Below are positions 47,873-58,019 of a DNA stretch of 64,000 nucleotides, one piece after another; position 1 is the first letter of the stretch; every line of letters starts with the position of its first letter. The stretch spans positions 11,932,450-11,996,449 of the forward strand of contig NC_134026.1 of NCBI RefSeq assembly GCF_964204645.1. The letters run 5' to 3'. The notes below the pieces were generated by a model. It was not told where the DNA came from, did no database searches, and saw nothing but the letters and a program-made list of their open reading frames with translations. The stretch is from Tubulanus polymorphus (lineage: Eukaryota > Nemertea > Palaeonemertea > Tubulaniformes > Tubulanidae). The position numbers and the translations under genes are program-made.

Positions 47873-48210
47873 ACTACTATCTCGAAGTTTCATTTTCGGA
47901 CTTTTTATTATCATTGTGGGATTCTCTCCTTAATACTTTTGGTTCGGAGAAAAAACTTTATAATATACTTGTTCGAACGAACTTGTTCAAATTAAAACGA
48001 TTGTGTTCGATCGAACGATTGTTTCGAACGAAAAACCTTTCGTTTGGACAAAAAAGTTTGTTCAACTTTGTTCTAACGATTTTTTCAAATTGGTTCAATC
48101 GAACAGAATATTATTGGTTGGAACGAAATAAATTTTGTTCCGACGAAAGAATTTGCAAGCGAAAGGTCTTTTGAACGAAAAAAAAAGATATTTCTGGGCT
48201 CCCCAGTAAC

Positions 48211-48517
48211 TTAAAGCCGGACGTAGGTCGGCCTTTCGACGCGATGCGATTCTCGCGTTGCATCGCAAGTTCCGGTGTAAGTCGGTTGCGATACGATTGT
48301 CAGCGACTGTGTGCGACTAGTTTCTGCCAGTCGCAAGAGCGCGTAGGTTGGTTGTGACAGTCGCAGAAAGTAGAACACTTGCGACTCCTTGTGACTGGCG
48401 TTGCGGAAAGTCGCAACCCGTCGCAAGGGAGCGTGGGTCGTTGCGACACAATCGTCGCTGGTGGTCGCAGTGATTGGCGTCGCAGTGAGTCGCAAGGCCG
48501 ACCTACGCCCGGCTTAA
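48211..48517. mobile_element. TTAA-flanked MITE (piggyBac-like)
   Basis: TTAA at 48211-48214 and 48514-48517 flanks inverted ends AGCCGGACGTAGGTCGGCCTT and its near-complement. The interior is unusually rich in GTCGCA/TGCGAC words, forming many possible hairpins. The minus-strand open frame within it is a by-product of this composition. Confidence 0.7.
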
Positions 48518-49090
48518 GTCATTAGGAATTAATGAAATACCAGTTTCATTAATGATGAAAAAACTAAAATGAAAAGTCTGGCTTATATAGCTGTCTGCTC
48601 AGACGAAATTTTCAAAAAAAATCTTCATTTTTGGCAATAAAATTGATAATTGTGATTGATCGTTGCAAGTCACAACCAGTTAATCACTAATTAACATGAA
48701 TTTTAATAAATCTGATTCCTACTTTACAGTGAACTTAGCTTTAACTTATTAGAGGCTACTAGCCTATGTAGGCATATGTATATGCGTAGGCCTAACAACA
48801 TCCGGACAGATTGGTCGTAGGCCTATTGAATAACAACCCTCCTAAATATCGTAAATTTTGTTTTGAAGTTCAATCCAATGAGTCCGTTAATAAACGCAAC
48901 AATATTACTGTTTGTTTGAAACAATGATCGGTATGTACTGTAGGAAATAAAGAGTATTGATGGTATTGATATAGAGGTTGAAGCCCGCGGCCGAATAAAG
49001 TAATATATTTTTTATTTTGATACCTCGTCGACAAAACAGCTTTAAGTAATCACCAAATGTTGCTCTGAAACGCGGGAACGCCCAATTATC
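48518..49090. other. No gene recognised
   Basis: Moderately A+T-rich sequence with no coding or repeat pair found; the 5' end of the copia relic begins somewhere after 49040. Confidence 0.45.
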
Positions 49091-49094
49091 GATA

Positions 49095-50113
49095 ATGGAC
49101 AGTGACGGAAATCGTACAGAAAGAGAACTGAAAAACGCCTTGTACGTGCCCAGCTATCCGCAGAATATCTTTTCAGTACAGGCGGCAACTCAAGAAGGTG
49201 GAACTGTAATTTTCAATCCTAATTCGGAAATGTTGAAATATGCCGATAGAGATTATGATATCCAAAAGAAGGGTAGGTTGTATTATTTAGAGATGTTGTC
49301 TGATAAAATAGAGTATCAAACTGATTCGTTTAGTGTAACTCGTGACCTACAAAGCTGGCACGAGATTTTAGGTCATTGTAACCATAATGACGTATTACAA
49401 CTTGAAAGTGTTGTTGAAGGGATGAAGATTTCTGGTAAAACAAAAAACCTATTGATTGTAATATATGTACCTTAGGTAAATTCACAAATCACAGAAATAG
49501 AAACCCTGATGCTAGGGCAAAATCAAAATTCGATCTGGTTCACATAGATCTAGCGGGACCAATCGAACCCACGTCCAAAGAAGGATTCCGGTATGCAGTA
49601 TCATTTACTGATGATTACACCGGAGCTGCATCTGTTTATTTCCTCAAGAGTAAATGCGATACGGTAATCGCGACGGAGAAGTATTTCTCAGATATGGCCC
49701 CTTTCGGAAAGATTAGATGTATACGTTCTGATAGAGGAACTGAGTTCATGTGTAAGAATTACAAGACCTTATTGATAAAGAATAAAATACGACATGATAC
49801 CTCAGCCCCATACTCTCCTCCCCATCTGAATGGTACCGCTGAGCGCCAGTGGTGAACTTTATTTGAGATGGGAAGATGTATGTTGTTTCCAGCGAAACTG
49901 TCAAACGATTTGTGGCCGTATGGCGTCATGGGAGCGGCATATAGTAGAAACCGCTGTTCCAACAAAAGGCCGAATAAAACGCCTTATCAAGCAATTACAG
50001 GGAGAAAACCGAATCTATCCAATTTGAGATTATTTGGGTCTGAATGTTATGCATACCTCCAGAATAAATCAAAATTAGACCCGAGATGTTCAAAAGGTAA
50101 TATTCGTAGGGTA
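49095..50113 (+). pseudogene. Copia pol: pre-integrase and integrase
   Basis: The first part reads ALYVPSYPQNIFSV and SWHEILGHCNHNDV (GAG-pre-integrase). After a frameshift near 49460 the integrase core follows with FDLVHIDLAGP (first Asp), IRSDRGTEF (second Asp) and PPHLNGTAERQ (Glu), then GRKPNLSNLRLFGSECY. A TGA at 49854 just after the Glu and a frameshift near 49860 break it. It would have joined cDNA ends to the genome. Confidence 0.85.
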
Positions 50114-50165
50114 TGATAGAAATAGCCCATCATATTAAGTTTACTTCCCAGAGACAGGAAAAGTT

Positions 50166-51504
50166 ATGAGGCACAGAGTTGTAAAGTTCAATCAGAAAAT
50201 AGTAACTGAACAGCAAACGCGAACACATGTTGATATCCGAGCTTATGACGATGATTCATTGTGCGAGTTTCCAAAGGAAAATTATGAAAATAGGTCACAA
50301 CCTAGCAGTCAAAAAGTTCAAGTATCGGAAACTGACTCACAGAATGAAACTCGAAATTCTAGGTATCCTCAGCGAAATTGTAAACGTCGCGGATATTTGG
50401 ACGACTATTTGTTAGAACCTAAGAATGAAATGTAGGAATGTAGGAATTGGAATAATGTGTTACACGAACATCTTGAAAAACATGGATTCAAACAAAGTTT
50501 GGTTGATCAATGTTTGTATGTTATGAATGTAGGAAATGAAATGGTTATTCTCTTAGTCTGGGTAGATGATGTAATCCTGGCGGTGAGTAGCAACAAATTG
50601 ATGTTAAAAACCAAACACATGTTAAGCAACAGGTTCAACATGAAGGACCTAGGAAAACTATCCTGGTTCTTGGGTATCGAGTTCGAACAGAACAATGATG
50701 TTGTAACAATGAGTCAACAAGTGTATATAGATAAATTGCTTCGCAGATTTGAAATGTTTGATTGTAAACCTAGAAAAACACCTTCAGAACAAAAATTGAA
50801 ATTGAATGCAAATTCTGAGAAGTTTGATCCAAAGAAATATAAAGAGTGCGTCGGTAGCCTGATGATATACGCCATGACGTGTACCAGACCCGATATTAGT
50901 TTCGTAGTAACCAAGTTGTCACACAGTATCTAGCGAATCCAACTGTTGAACATTGAACCTCAGCTAAGCATGTGCTGCGATACTTAAAAGGGACAATTGA
51001 TTACAAATTGGTGTATAGAAAGGATGATAGCTCAGGTTTAAAACTCACAGGCTATAGTGATGCCGATTGGGCTTCGTCGATTGACGATAGGAAAAGCATT
51101 ACGGGTTATTGTTTTAGTCTATCTGAAGGTAGTGCATTAATATCATGAAACAGCCAACAGTTGCGCTGTCATCATGCGAGGCGGAATATATGGCATTAGC
51201 AGCCGCAACAAAAGAAAGCCTCTATTTGATCCAAATCATGAAAGATCTTGATTATGAACACATGTATACCCCAGTTCTCATTCACGAAGATAACCAGGGA
51301 ACAATTAACTTGTGTAAGAACCTAGTAAATCACCAGAGATCAAAACACATAAACATACGGTACCACTTCATTAGATCTGAACTAAGTGCTGGGAAAATAA
51401 ACATAGAGCACGGCCCAACAGACTCTATGGTAGCAGATGTTTTTACAAAACCAAGTCTCTGTTTCAAATTAGAACAATTCTATAGTTTCATTTTTGGAAA
51501 TTAA
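50166..51504 (+). pseudogene. Copia pol: reverse transcriptase and RNase H
   Basis: 50457-50933 carries LVDQCLYV, LVWVDDVILAV (the YVDD motif with Trp) and LGKLSWFLGIEF. 51145-51504 carries ALSSCEAEYMALAAATKES, HEDNQGTINL, KHINIRYHFIR and DVFTKPS of RNase H. The N-terminal RT fingers are missing between about 50435 and 50455; a stop at 50931 and a TGG-to-TGA change at about 51146 plus a frameshift break the rest. Confidence 0.85.
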
Positions 51505-51718
51505 AGTGTAATTGTTAGTGCTATGAAAAACGGATTTTGAGAGTGTTGTTTTTAAGTATTGTGGAAATATCTATAAGCTAATATGCTCAACATGAAATTA
51601 TGTCATGTATCACGTTTCCTTATGTATTCTGTATTTAGGTAATGGGTGAATTGTAATTCCTTTTGATTGTATTTGTCAAGTAGTATTTTTATTGTAAAAG
51701 GCTGAGATCAAGTGGGGG

Positions 51719-52111
51719 TGTTGAGAGATGATCTCTACTATTAATAGATCAGTACTGGCGCGATATTTTCCTGCGCTTTCTCTGTAACGTGCATGAAACC
51801 AAATGTTGACCTGATGTAAATTCAATTTAGTTCACGAGTAGTTGTCAATGACAGAAGACGTGTTTTTCTTAGGGATCATTCATTTATTACGTACGCATGA
51901 AATTTGAATTTTTCAACCCCCCTTCCCCTCTGTACGCATAATCGGCCAGTTTTATATACATTAATCATTACAGTACCAATTGCACTGACCCCTCCCCCTC
52001 CCCTAATGCGCACGTAATAAATGAATGACCCCTTAGTTCCTTTCTTGATCCTATGTCAGCAGTAGACGGTGACTCGTCAGTTTTCCCGGCACGACAGACT
52101 CTAATTCAACA
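51719..52111 (+). repeat. Copia 3' LTR (contains a MITE)
   Basis: Starts TGTTGAGAGATGATCTCT immediately after the polypurine tract and probably ends CTAATTCAACA. Without the nested MITE it is about 230 bp. Confidence 0.6.
51872..52031. mobile_element. 160-bp MITE nested in the copia LTR
   Basis: GGGATCATTCATTTATTACG at the left is matched by the complement CGTAATAAATGAATGACCC at the right. CTTA flanks both sides. Interior contains C-rich strings. Confidence 0.7.
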
Positions 52112-52606
52112 CGTAAAGATTTACGATCTTACGAGTGTTGCGAACGAAAAAAACAACTGTATCCCACAAAGAACGGTATTTCGCTAGATCTCCAAGAGTG
52201 GGTACATAGGCCCATAGATTATTGTAAAGCCGATATCGAACACGAAATTGCGCGCGTTAAAGAAGATATCGATTACGTAGGCGTGATGACCGTCGGTCGT
52301 TCGAACTTTATCAAAATCTATAGATCTAGTCACGATCATCGTATTTACGTAGATATTCGAAAATACTATCTACACGATGAGCTTTTCGACGTAACTCAGA
52401 CTAGATGCGGTATAAAACTAACATTGGAACCATGGAAAAAGTTGAAAGACATTAATTTTAACGAAGATATACCCGAACTAACCAATATGAAACCGTGTTG
52501 GTATGACTCGACATTAATTGTGTTCCTTAAAGTCACCGACAATATTTTGAGTGTTTTCGTTACACCCGTATACGTGAATGAGGTTGTTTTCGGTCAATTG
52601 CTATAA
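52112..52606 (+). pseudogene. Tandem PC4/SUB1-like domain fragment (copy 2)
   Basis: Matches the minus strand of 36109-36500. The first PC4-like unit is damaged by frameshifts near 52150 and 52215 ([22 protein letters not shown]). The second is open from 52283: [20 protein letters not shown] then TRCGIKLTLEPWKKLKD. It continues past the point where copy 1 shifts frame, giving ELTNMKPCWYDS. The 5' part was removed by the copia insertion. Confidence 0.55.
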
Positions 52607-52679
52607 GCTTATGATTTCTTGCTATGAAAAATTTAATCAAGCATTGACCATGGCGTCCGTCAACATATTAGTCGTTAGT

Positions 52680-52990
52680 CTGAATAAAATGTCTCTGGTA
52701 TGGGTGCTATGGTGCTTGGAATCATGTCCCTAACTGTACACCGTACTGTATCTTTGTACTGTATCTTTTTATTTTCAGTACTACCGTAATTGACTATGAT
52801 GTTTTCAAGTGGTCTTAAGTACCGCTTAAGTCGTTGATTTATGTGAAATCTACACACAGCGCCACCCCTTACTATCTACATGCGCGGAGACTGCCCCCCC
52901 CCCCCACAACGGACAGCCCGCTGTGGGGGGGGGGGGTTTCCCGCACTGGGCGGCTCCGCGGCTCGAGCCAACCCTTATTCGAGCAAACCG
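52680..52990 (-). repeat. Third copy of the CATTATG-terminus dispersed repeat
   Basis: The minus strand reads CATTATGCGGTTTGCTCG (near 52985), then GGTGGCGCTGTGTG, CATAAATCAACGACTT and ATCATAGTCAATTACGG. A C13/G14 palindrome (52895-52937) has been inserted or expanded near its tip. Confidence 0.6.
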
Positions 52991-53232
52991 CATAATGGGT
53001 CAGTGACCGTGTTGAATGTTAAAACTGTTATTTCTTTTGATAACTTGTAAATTGCTATAACTTTTATCTCTTTTGTTTGTAACTGTGATTGTGATTTGTT
53101 CATTTATTGTCGTATATCTGATGATGTAATGTTTCAACAATGATCAATAAAGTGTGAATTGAATTGGATTAATATGAACGATCCAAAATGGTAGACTGGT
53201 CGCCTGTCCAATTCTGCGCCACCTGCATTCGC

Positions 53233-53480
53233 AGTCAGAATAGGACAGGTTTAACCCGTCCGCCATCTTCCGCGGAATATACGGATCCAATCAGATTACA
53301 GTATTTCATCACGTGAACAATGTAACATGGCCGCCTCCAGAGTGTCTCAATTTCATATGAGTTAAACTGCAGCGATGAAGAAAGAGACTCGACCAAAACT
53401 ATCAGGTAACGCTTCTGCGGGCACCTGTATTGCGTGTGGCTTCGAAAATATCGATATACAATTCAAGATGTCTCCGTTAC
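53233..53480 (+). repeat. Arm of an inverted duplication (partner 55097-55355)
   Basis: TCCGCCATCTTCCGCGG, ATACGGATCCAATCAGATT, ACATGGCCGCCT and ATGAAGAAAGA..GGTAACGCTTCTGC are all found in complement at 55097-55355. Both arms contain an open stretch reading GNASAGTC[IL]ACG and ENI[DG]IQF[KR]M, with several differences at synonymous positions. This may be exon sequence of an unknown gene family or a coding-derived repeat. Confidence 0.6.
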
Positions 53481-55096
53481 AGCGCCGTCAAAATCTACCC
53501 TGCTCGAAGGAACGGTCGTCAATCGACAGCAACAACGAACTTGAGATTGGAAAACCAATCTCCACTGATTGACGTACTTACTGAACTGAACCAGCCATGC
53601 AGCAGAGGCCACGACACCAGCAATTTGTCTGTTCACTTAAGATGATTGATTGATTAATCTGAATGTGATACTGGACATTAGCAGTCAATTTCAGTGTGGT
53701 GAAAATATTATACGACAGGTAACTTCCCTTACTTCACTTCAATGACAATGTCTTTTAAAACTTGTGAACAGTAAATGAATACTTATTTACAAATATACTG
53801 TTGATTGTCTATTTGTAGGTCATTGTGTGTGTTCTGATGAAGATTTTCTGAGATACAACTCAGAATTTCTTGAATTAGAAGTTATAGGCCTACGTATTAA
53901 ATTGAATGAGCTCAACATGCACAGAATGAATTGTCGTTGTATCATGGTAAGTTTGAAAAATGGATGAGACATGGATTGAAAAGTCAATCCAGGTTTAATT
54001 GTTGGTGATATATATGTTGATTCAATTTCAGAAAGTAACGTCAATCACGAATCAAAGAGATTAACGAATCCAGCACTAATCGTAAAGAAATTAGATTCCA
54101 AAAAACGATGAAACTCCTTGATTCTGATACAGTGATGAGGTTTAAAGAGCTGGAATTTATGAATAACTACACGAGCGAGCATGGATTTAGGCCTACTGTC
54201 TGGTCAAGACTTGGTCTTTTTGATTCGAGTTAAGTTAGAGATATCAGTGTCATTGGGATGAAATTGGGATGATCCTGATGTCCCTGATTTGAATGATAGT
54301 GTCTTTAGAATCATAAAAACCATGTCTCGACAGATAATCCAATGACTATTCAAATTGAAGGCTCGCTAGTGCAGTTATTCACAGAATCCAGCTGTTTAAA
54401 CCTCATCAGTTTATCAGATCGTGAGCAGTGGAGAAATACAGTACACAACATCTTGGCGCAGCGGCGCTTGCTGATGTAACTGATGATGAGTTTATCAGAA
54501 TCGAGGAGTTCCACCCCCTGTTATTTGGAATCTCATTTCATGACAGCTGGTGCTGATTCTTTATTCTCTTTGATTATTGCATGATATTATCATTCTGAAA
54601 TTAAAATACATATCACACTTACAATTAAGCCTGGATTGACTTTACAATTAATGGTTCAGAATCCATTTTTCAAACTTACCTTGATGCATTGCAATCTATT
54701 CTTTTCATGTTGAGCTAATTTTATATGCGTTACTTCAATTTCTTAAAACATCCTACGAGTTGTGACTCACAAAATCATCACTAAAACACTCACAATAATC
54801 TACAATGGATAATCAACATAGTGTTAGTGAAATAGAATATTCAATGTTCACATTTTTACGAAGTAAGTAAGTAGGTGAAGTTAACTTGTTGATGTCACTA
54901 TTTTCACTGGATCAATTGCTGATGTCCAATGCCACATTCAGAACAATCAATCAATCGCCTCGAGTGAACAAACAAGTAGCCTCCGCTGCAAGGTTCAGTA
55001 TGTCAGTATTGTTATAGTAGTATTGTATGTATTGTTGTTTCCATCCACCAATCCAAATTGCTGATTGACGACCGGTAGGTTTCGACGGCGGTGTCA
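53481..55096. other. Loop between inverted copies, no gene recognised
   Basis: A CAATCCAGGTTTAATTGTTG/CAATTAAGCCTGGATTGAC pair (53984 and 54625) is a further short inverted repeat. No coding recognised. Confidence 0.4.
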
Positions 55097-55355
55097 CGCA
55101 GCCATCCTGAATTGAATACCAATATTTTCGGTACCACACGCTAAACAAGTGCCTGCAGAAGCGTTACCTGGCAGTTTTAACGGAATTTCTTTCTTCATTG
55201 GTATAAAAATGACTTTAAAGAGGTCCATGGAACGTAAACGAGACACAGTGTAGGCGGCCATGTTACATTGTTCACTTGATGAAATACTGAAATCTGATTG
55301 GATCCGTAAAATCCGTGGAAGATGGCGGACGGGCAAATCCTGTCCCATATTGAAT
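55097..55355 (-). repeat. Arm of an inverted duplication (partner 53233-53480)
   Basis: Minus-strand copy with ATGAAGAAAGAAATTCCG and GNASAGTCLACG. The surrounding open frame (to 55420) runs through it without a stop. Confidence 0.6.
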
Positions 55356-55858
55356 GAGACAGGCAACCAGTCTAGTAAAATGGAGGATGGGATCAATGTC
55401 ACAACCCAAGTGGCAATCACCCCGTATTCAAACTATTATAAATTGAAGATTTCAGAGGTGGCAAACAAATCATCGTGCTCTCCAGGAAAAGAAGAAAAAT
55501 AGTTCATATGAAGTAGAAGATTAAGAAATTATATAAACGGAAGCCAAATCATTCATTACGAGCGGGTGGATCCGATTGTTTTTTGAATTTTTGCCACGCT
55601 GGGCGGCCCCGCAACCGCCAATTCGTTCGTTGGAATTAATACAATTTATATCTCCCAGTTTTGCTGTGATTGGGATTTTGAAAAATCGATCTTGTGAGAA
55701 TAGAATGGTACCGGTATTAGTAGTACGTATTTATAGTTTAGTATCACGTAGTAAAAGACTGCTTAGCGGGTGGATGATATCCTCGTTAGTAAGCCTGTGA
55801 AGTCCGTTCATTGGGTTATCATAAAGCCATTCGTCTAACATAATCCAGACGGAAAATA
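55356..55858. other. No gene recognised
   Basis: Short open frames without motifs. Confidence 0.4.
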
Positions 55859-55859
55859 T

Positions 55860-55927
55860 GGACCGAATCTCAACTGCATATTAAAACACAGCATGCTGTG
55901 TTTTAATATGCAGTTGAGGTTCGGTCC
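55860..55927. repeat. 68-bp near-perfect palindrome
   Basis: GGACCGAATCTCAACTGC to its complement, centred on GCATGC at about 55893, one mismatch. It would form a 30+ bp hairpin. It lies 170 bp outside the Polinton terminus at 56096. Confidence 0.85.
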
Positions 55928-56095
55928 AATTAATAAAGCAACCGATGTGATGAATAAATTCGACGATCATACAAACATTTCGGGGACAAAAATCAGCCGT
56001 CAGATAATTTCCTATTATTGGCATTTAAGTCCAACTTTCCCTAGTTGAATAGCTCACAGACTTGGAATCATACCGAAAATAGCAATAGTGGAATT

Positions 56096-56132
56096 AGTAA
56101 TAGGAAAAGTAGGCTTTCAGATCAGAGTACGA
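56096..56132 (+). repeat. Polinton terminal repeat, partial copy
   Basis: AGTAATAGGAAAAGTAGG, CTTTCAGATCAG, then AGTACGAG twice. Similarity to 57448 ends after GAG, so the ACACCACTCATCACC part and leader are lost. Confidence 0.7.
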
Positions 56133-56309
56133 GAGTACGAGCTCACTTAACATCTCTACCTCTAAAATGAAGCCTAAATTCCCTATTTCTCTTAATAATT
56201 TCATATAAATGAACATTAATTTACATGATCTCATCACTTTCATTTCCCACATAGCGATATTCAATTAATTAAAAAAATTATTTTTTGCTTTTTCTCTAAA
56301 ATATTAATC

Positions 56310-56645
56310 CATTTTTTTTATTGTCAATTTTGGAATTTCAGAAGTATTTTCATTTTTGATAGCAGTTGTTTCAGAATTATTAATATCATGAATTTAATTT
56401 GATTTTTTATACCAATTACACCCAATCAAAATGAATACAATTACAAATCCAACGGTAAAATATAGATATTTATCAAATATTCTATTATTAGAAGGAGTAG
56501 AAATAACAATATTTTCACCATTTTTATTACTTATTTTTTCTTTTACAGCTTTTTTATATTCTTGTGATTTAATTCCTAATTGCCGAGACCATTCAATTTG
56601 TTTCGGACTTCTCGGTTTTTTCTTCACTTCTTCCACCTTGTTCAT
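56310..56645 (-). pseudogene. Small membrane protein, duplicated copy with premature stop
   Basis: Same as the gene at 58746-59099. The frame starts at ATG in TAATAAATG (56645) and reads RSPKQIEWSRQLGIKSQEYK then a hydrophobic segment (YFTVGFVIVFILIG). It ends early because the Lys codon AAA of the intact copy is TAA here (56394-56396). The following residues up to IPKLTIKKMD remain readable. Confidence 0.75.
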
Positions 56646-57185
56646 TTATTATAGAAATATTTTTACTTTCAATATTTGAAAATCTTATAACTCCAGTTGA
56701 TAATAATGTAATAAATCCACCTAATTGAAATGATAAATATCCAATCCATTTATTTAATTCGGTCATAACTAAATAATCATTTTTTAAATCAGCATATAAT
56801 CTATTTTTATCTTCAATTAGTAGTATATAATTACATAATTTACTGTAACCTTTTACTACATTTTCTGATATCGCGTCATTAATTCTAGCTGTTCTCGCGG
56901 TTTCATAAATCTTAAATAATCTAATAATTTCATCTGATTTCATTGTATCTAATTCATTATAAGTTAAATTTTTACCGATAAAATGTTTACATTTTCCAGA
57001 TGCTATTAATATTTCTAATTGATGTTTACAATAAAGATAATATTCATAATTATTATTTGTTGTAACATTATTTAAAGCACCATCATCTGGAGTTAATTTT
57101 GTTTCTGTTATTCCTAAATCATCTAAAGTTTTTTCAATTGGAACATCGCTTTATTTTTAGATTTTATTTTCTTTTCACCTCCCAT
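56593..57185 (-). pseudogene. Uncharacterised Polinton protein, duplicated copy with frameshift
   Basis: Nearly the same as 59047-59637. It starts at the TATATAAATG leader (57183-57185) but an extra base near 57147 shifts the frame after about 12 codons. From 57146 to 56593 the downstream frame is open and similar to the intact copy, including SFQLGGF and ARTARINDAI. Confidence 0.75.
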
Positions 57186-57212
57186 TTATATAACAAAAAA
57201 ATTAGTTGTGAT
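57183..57212 (-). promoter_or_regulatory. T-tract/TATATAAATG promoter-like motif (copy)
   Basis: TTTTTTTGTTATATAAATG directly abuts the start, as at 59637 and 62938. Confidence 0.55.
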
Positions 57213-57214
57213 GT

Positions 57215-57447
57215 TGCAACTAGAATTTAACTAGAATGTAACTAAAAATCAACTAGATTAACAAACTAGTTGAATTATTATTGTTTTTATTTATTTCTTG
57301 TTAAATCTAGTTCATTTTTGTTCCAACTACCAATAACTAGAATTCAACTAGAACGTAACTAAAAATATACTAGATTAACAAGCTAGTTAAAATATTGTTG
57401 AATTTTATTTGATTTTTGTTTCAAATACCAATAACTAGAATGCAACT
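57215..57447. repeat. ACTAGAATTCAACTAGA repeat block (first copy)
   Basis: Repeated words ACTAGAATTCAACTAG, GTAACTA and AACAAGCTAGTT in several copies. The same block stands at 59660-59925 in the full element. Confidence 0.7.
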
Positions 57448-57535
57448 AGTAATTAGAAAAGTAGGCTTTCAGGCCAGAGGACGAGAGGACGAGACACCAC
57501 TCATCACCACAAGTAATTTTTTTCCCTAATAAATG
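57448..57535 (+). repeat. Polinton left terminal inverted repeat with leader and start codon
   Basis: AGTAATTAGAAAAGTAGG, CTTTCAGGCCAG, AGGACGAG twice, ACACCACTCATCACC, the T-tract and TAATAAATGG. It matches the end of the left element (5454-5532) through the ATG and into the next codons (ATGGG then GA), so the start codon lies within the repeat. Confidence 0.78.
57495..57535 (+). promoter_or_regulatory. Leader/promoter-like tract before the first left-end gene
   Basis: CACCACAAGTAATTTTTTT then CCCTAATAAATGG. It is repeated before the next gene at 57982-58019 and, inverted, at 5445-5485. Confidence 0.6.
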
Positions 57536-57859
57536 GGAGATAGAAAAGCATTCTTAGCAACAATAAATAACAGAATAAAACCAGCAAAAAAACAATTTGA
57601 AATAAAAAAGTTAGTTGATGTTACAAAAGAAATTGAACATAAAATATTGAAATTAGAAAAGATAAAAACTAAATATGGAGAGAAAGTATCAGCTAATTTA
57701 AGCTACTGTAATGTTAGTACATCGCGAGAATTTAAAGTGTTTTTACCCGATAAATGGGTTTCATTGAGTATGGAGGAATTGAAAGATTTAGAAGGATTTA
57801 AAATAATCTATCATGGGAAAAATGAAGACGGTCATCATGATTTAGAAATTGTTGATTAA
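57533..57859 (+). CDS. Uncharacterised 108-residue protein, first gene of the element
   Basis: Start ATG is the one in the terminal-repeat leader TAATAAATGG. The product is lysine-rich with a helical N-terminal half (residues 1-45) and a second half containing REFKVFLPDKWVSLSMEEL then a GHHDLEIVD end. I do not recognise the family. It is intact, and its place next to the terminus suggests an early or regulatory role, but that is inference. Confidence 0.65.
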   Translation: MGDRKAFLATINNRIKPAKKQFEIKKLVDVTKEIEHKILKLEKIKTKYGEKVSANLSYCNVSTSREFKVFLPDKWVSLSMEELKDLEGFKIIYHGKNEDGHHDLEIVD

Positions 57860-57891
57860 ATTTAAAAAAAATAAATTAATAAAAATAATGA

Positions 57892-57978
57892 ATATCTAGA
57901 ATCCGAAATGACTTATCTGGACAATTTAATTGCTCCACATAGATAGACAAAAGTAGTGAGATATTCAATTATTTTTTT
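57892..57978 (+). pseudogene. Leftover 3' end of a second HNH gene copy
   Basis: ATCCGAAATGACTTATCTGG to AGATATTCAATTA matches the last codons and 3' flank of the HNH gene (58665-58722). It is followed directly by another leader, showing that an HNH-containing unit was duplicated and then mostly deleted. Confidence 0.65.
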
Positions 57979-57981
57979 TCA

Positions 57982-58019
57982 TACTCATCACCACAAGTAA
58001 TTTTTTTCCCTAATAAATG
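57982..58019 (+). promoter_or_regulatory. Second copy of the leader/promoter-like tract
   Basis: ACTCATCACCACAAGTAATT and TTTTTCCCTAATAAATGG, identical to 57495-57535 over about 36 bases. Confidence 0.6.

Larger units (their letters stand above)
47117..47928 (-). mobile_element. Penelope-like element with inverted terminal arms and 13-bp target duplication
   Basis: CTTAATACTTTTG occurs at 47104-47116 and 47929-47941. The arms (about 47153-47335 and 47755-47928) are inverted copies of a Penelope tail, each with a hammerhead core. Between them the minus strand codes the end of the GIY-YIG protein. Such a 5'-truncated copy with inverted long terminal-like repeats is typical of Penelope insertions. 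Confidence 0.8.
46870..48190. repeat. GTTCGAACGAAA-rich sequence split by a Penelope insertion
   Basis: Both sides of the insertion (46890-47103 and 47942-48190) are dense in palindromic TTCGAA and GTTCGAACGAAA words, with TTGTTCGATCGAACGA variants. Low-complexity in words rather than in a fixed period. Function unknown. Confidence 0.5.
49060..52111 (+). mobile_element. Ty1/copia retrotransposon, 5'-truncated, with 3' LTR
   Basis: Order is protease end/pre-integrase, integrase, RT, RNase H, then the polypurine tract AAGTGGGGGTG and an LTR beginning TGTTGAGAGATG at 51719, which is the classic copia LTR start. The LTR probably ends at TTCAACA (52111), where similarity to the PC4-like copy resumes, so the element inserted into that sequence. 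gag and the 5' LTR are not found, and the pol frame is broken. Confidence 0.85.
56096..57447. mobile_element. Partial, deleted copy of a Polinton left end
   Basis: It starts with the terminal repeat and then goes almost directly to a minus-strand gene pair that also occurs in the full element at 58720-59640. About 1.1 kb with the two plus-strand genes is missing. The copy stops inside the ACTAG-rich repeats and abuts the full terminus at 57448. Both genes carry lesions. Confidence 0.75.
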
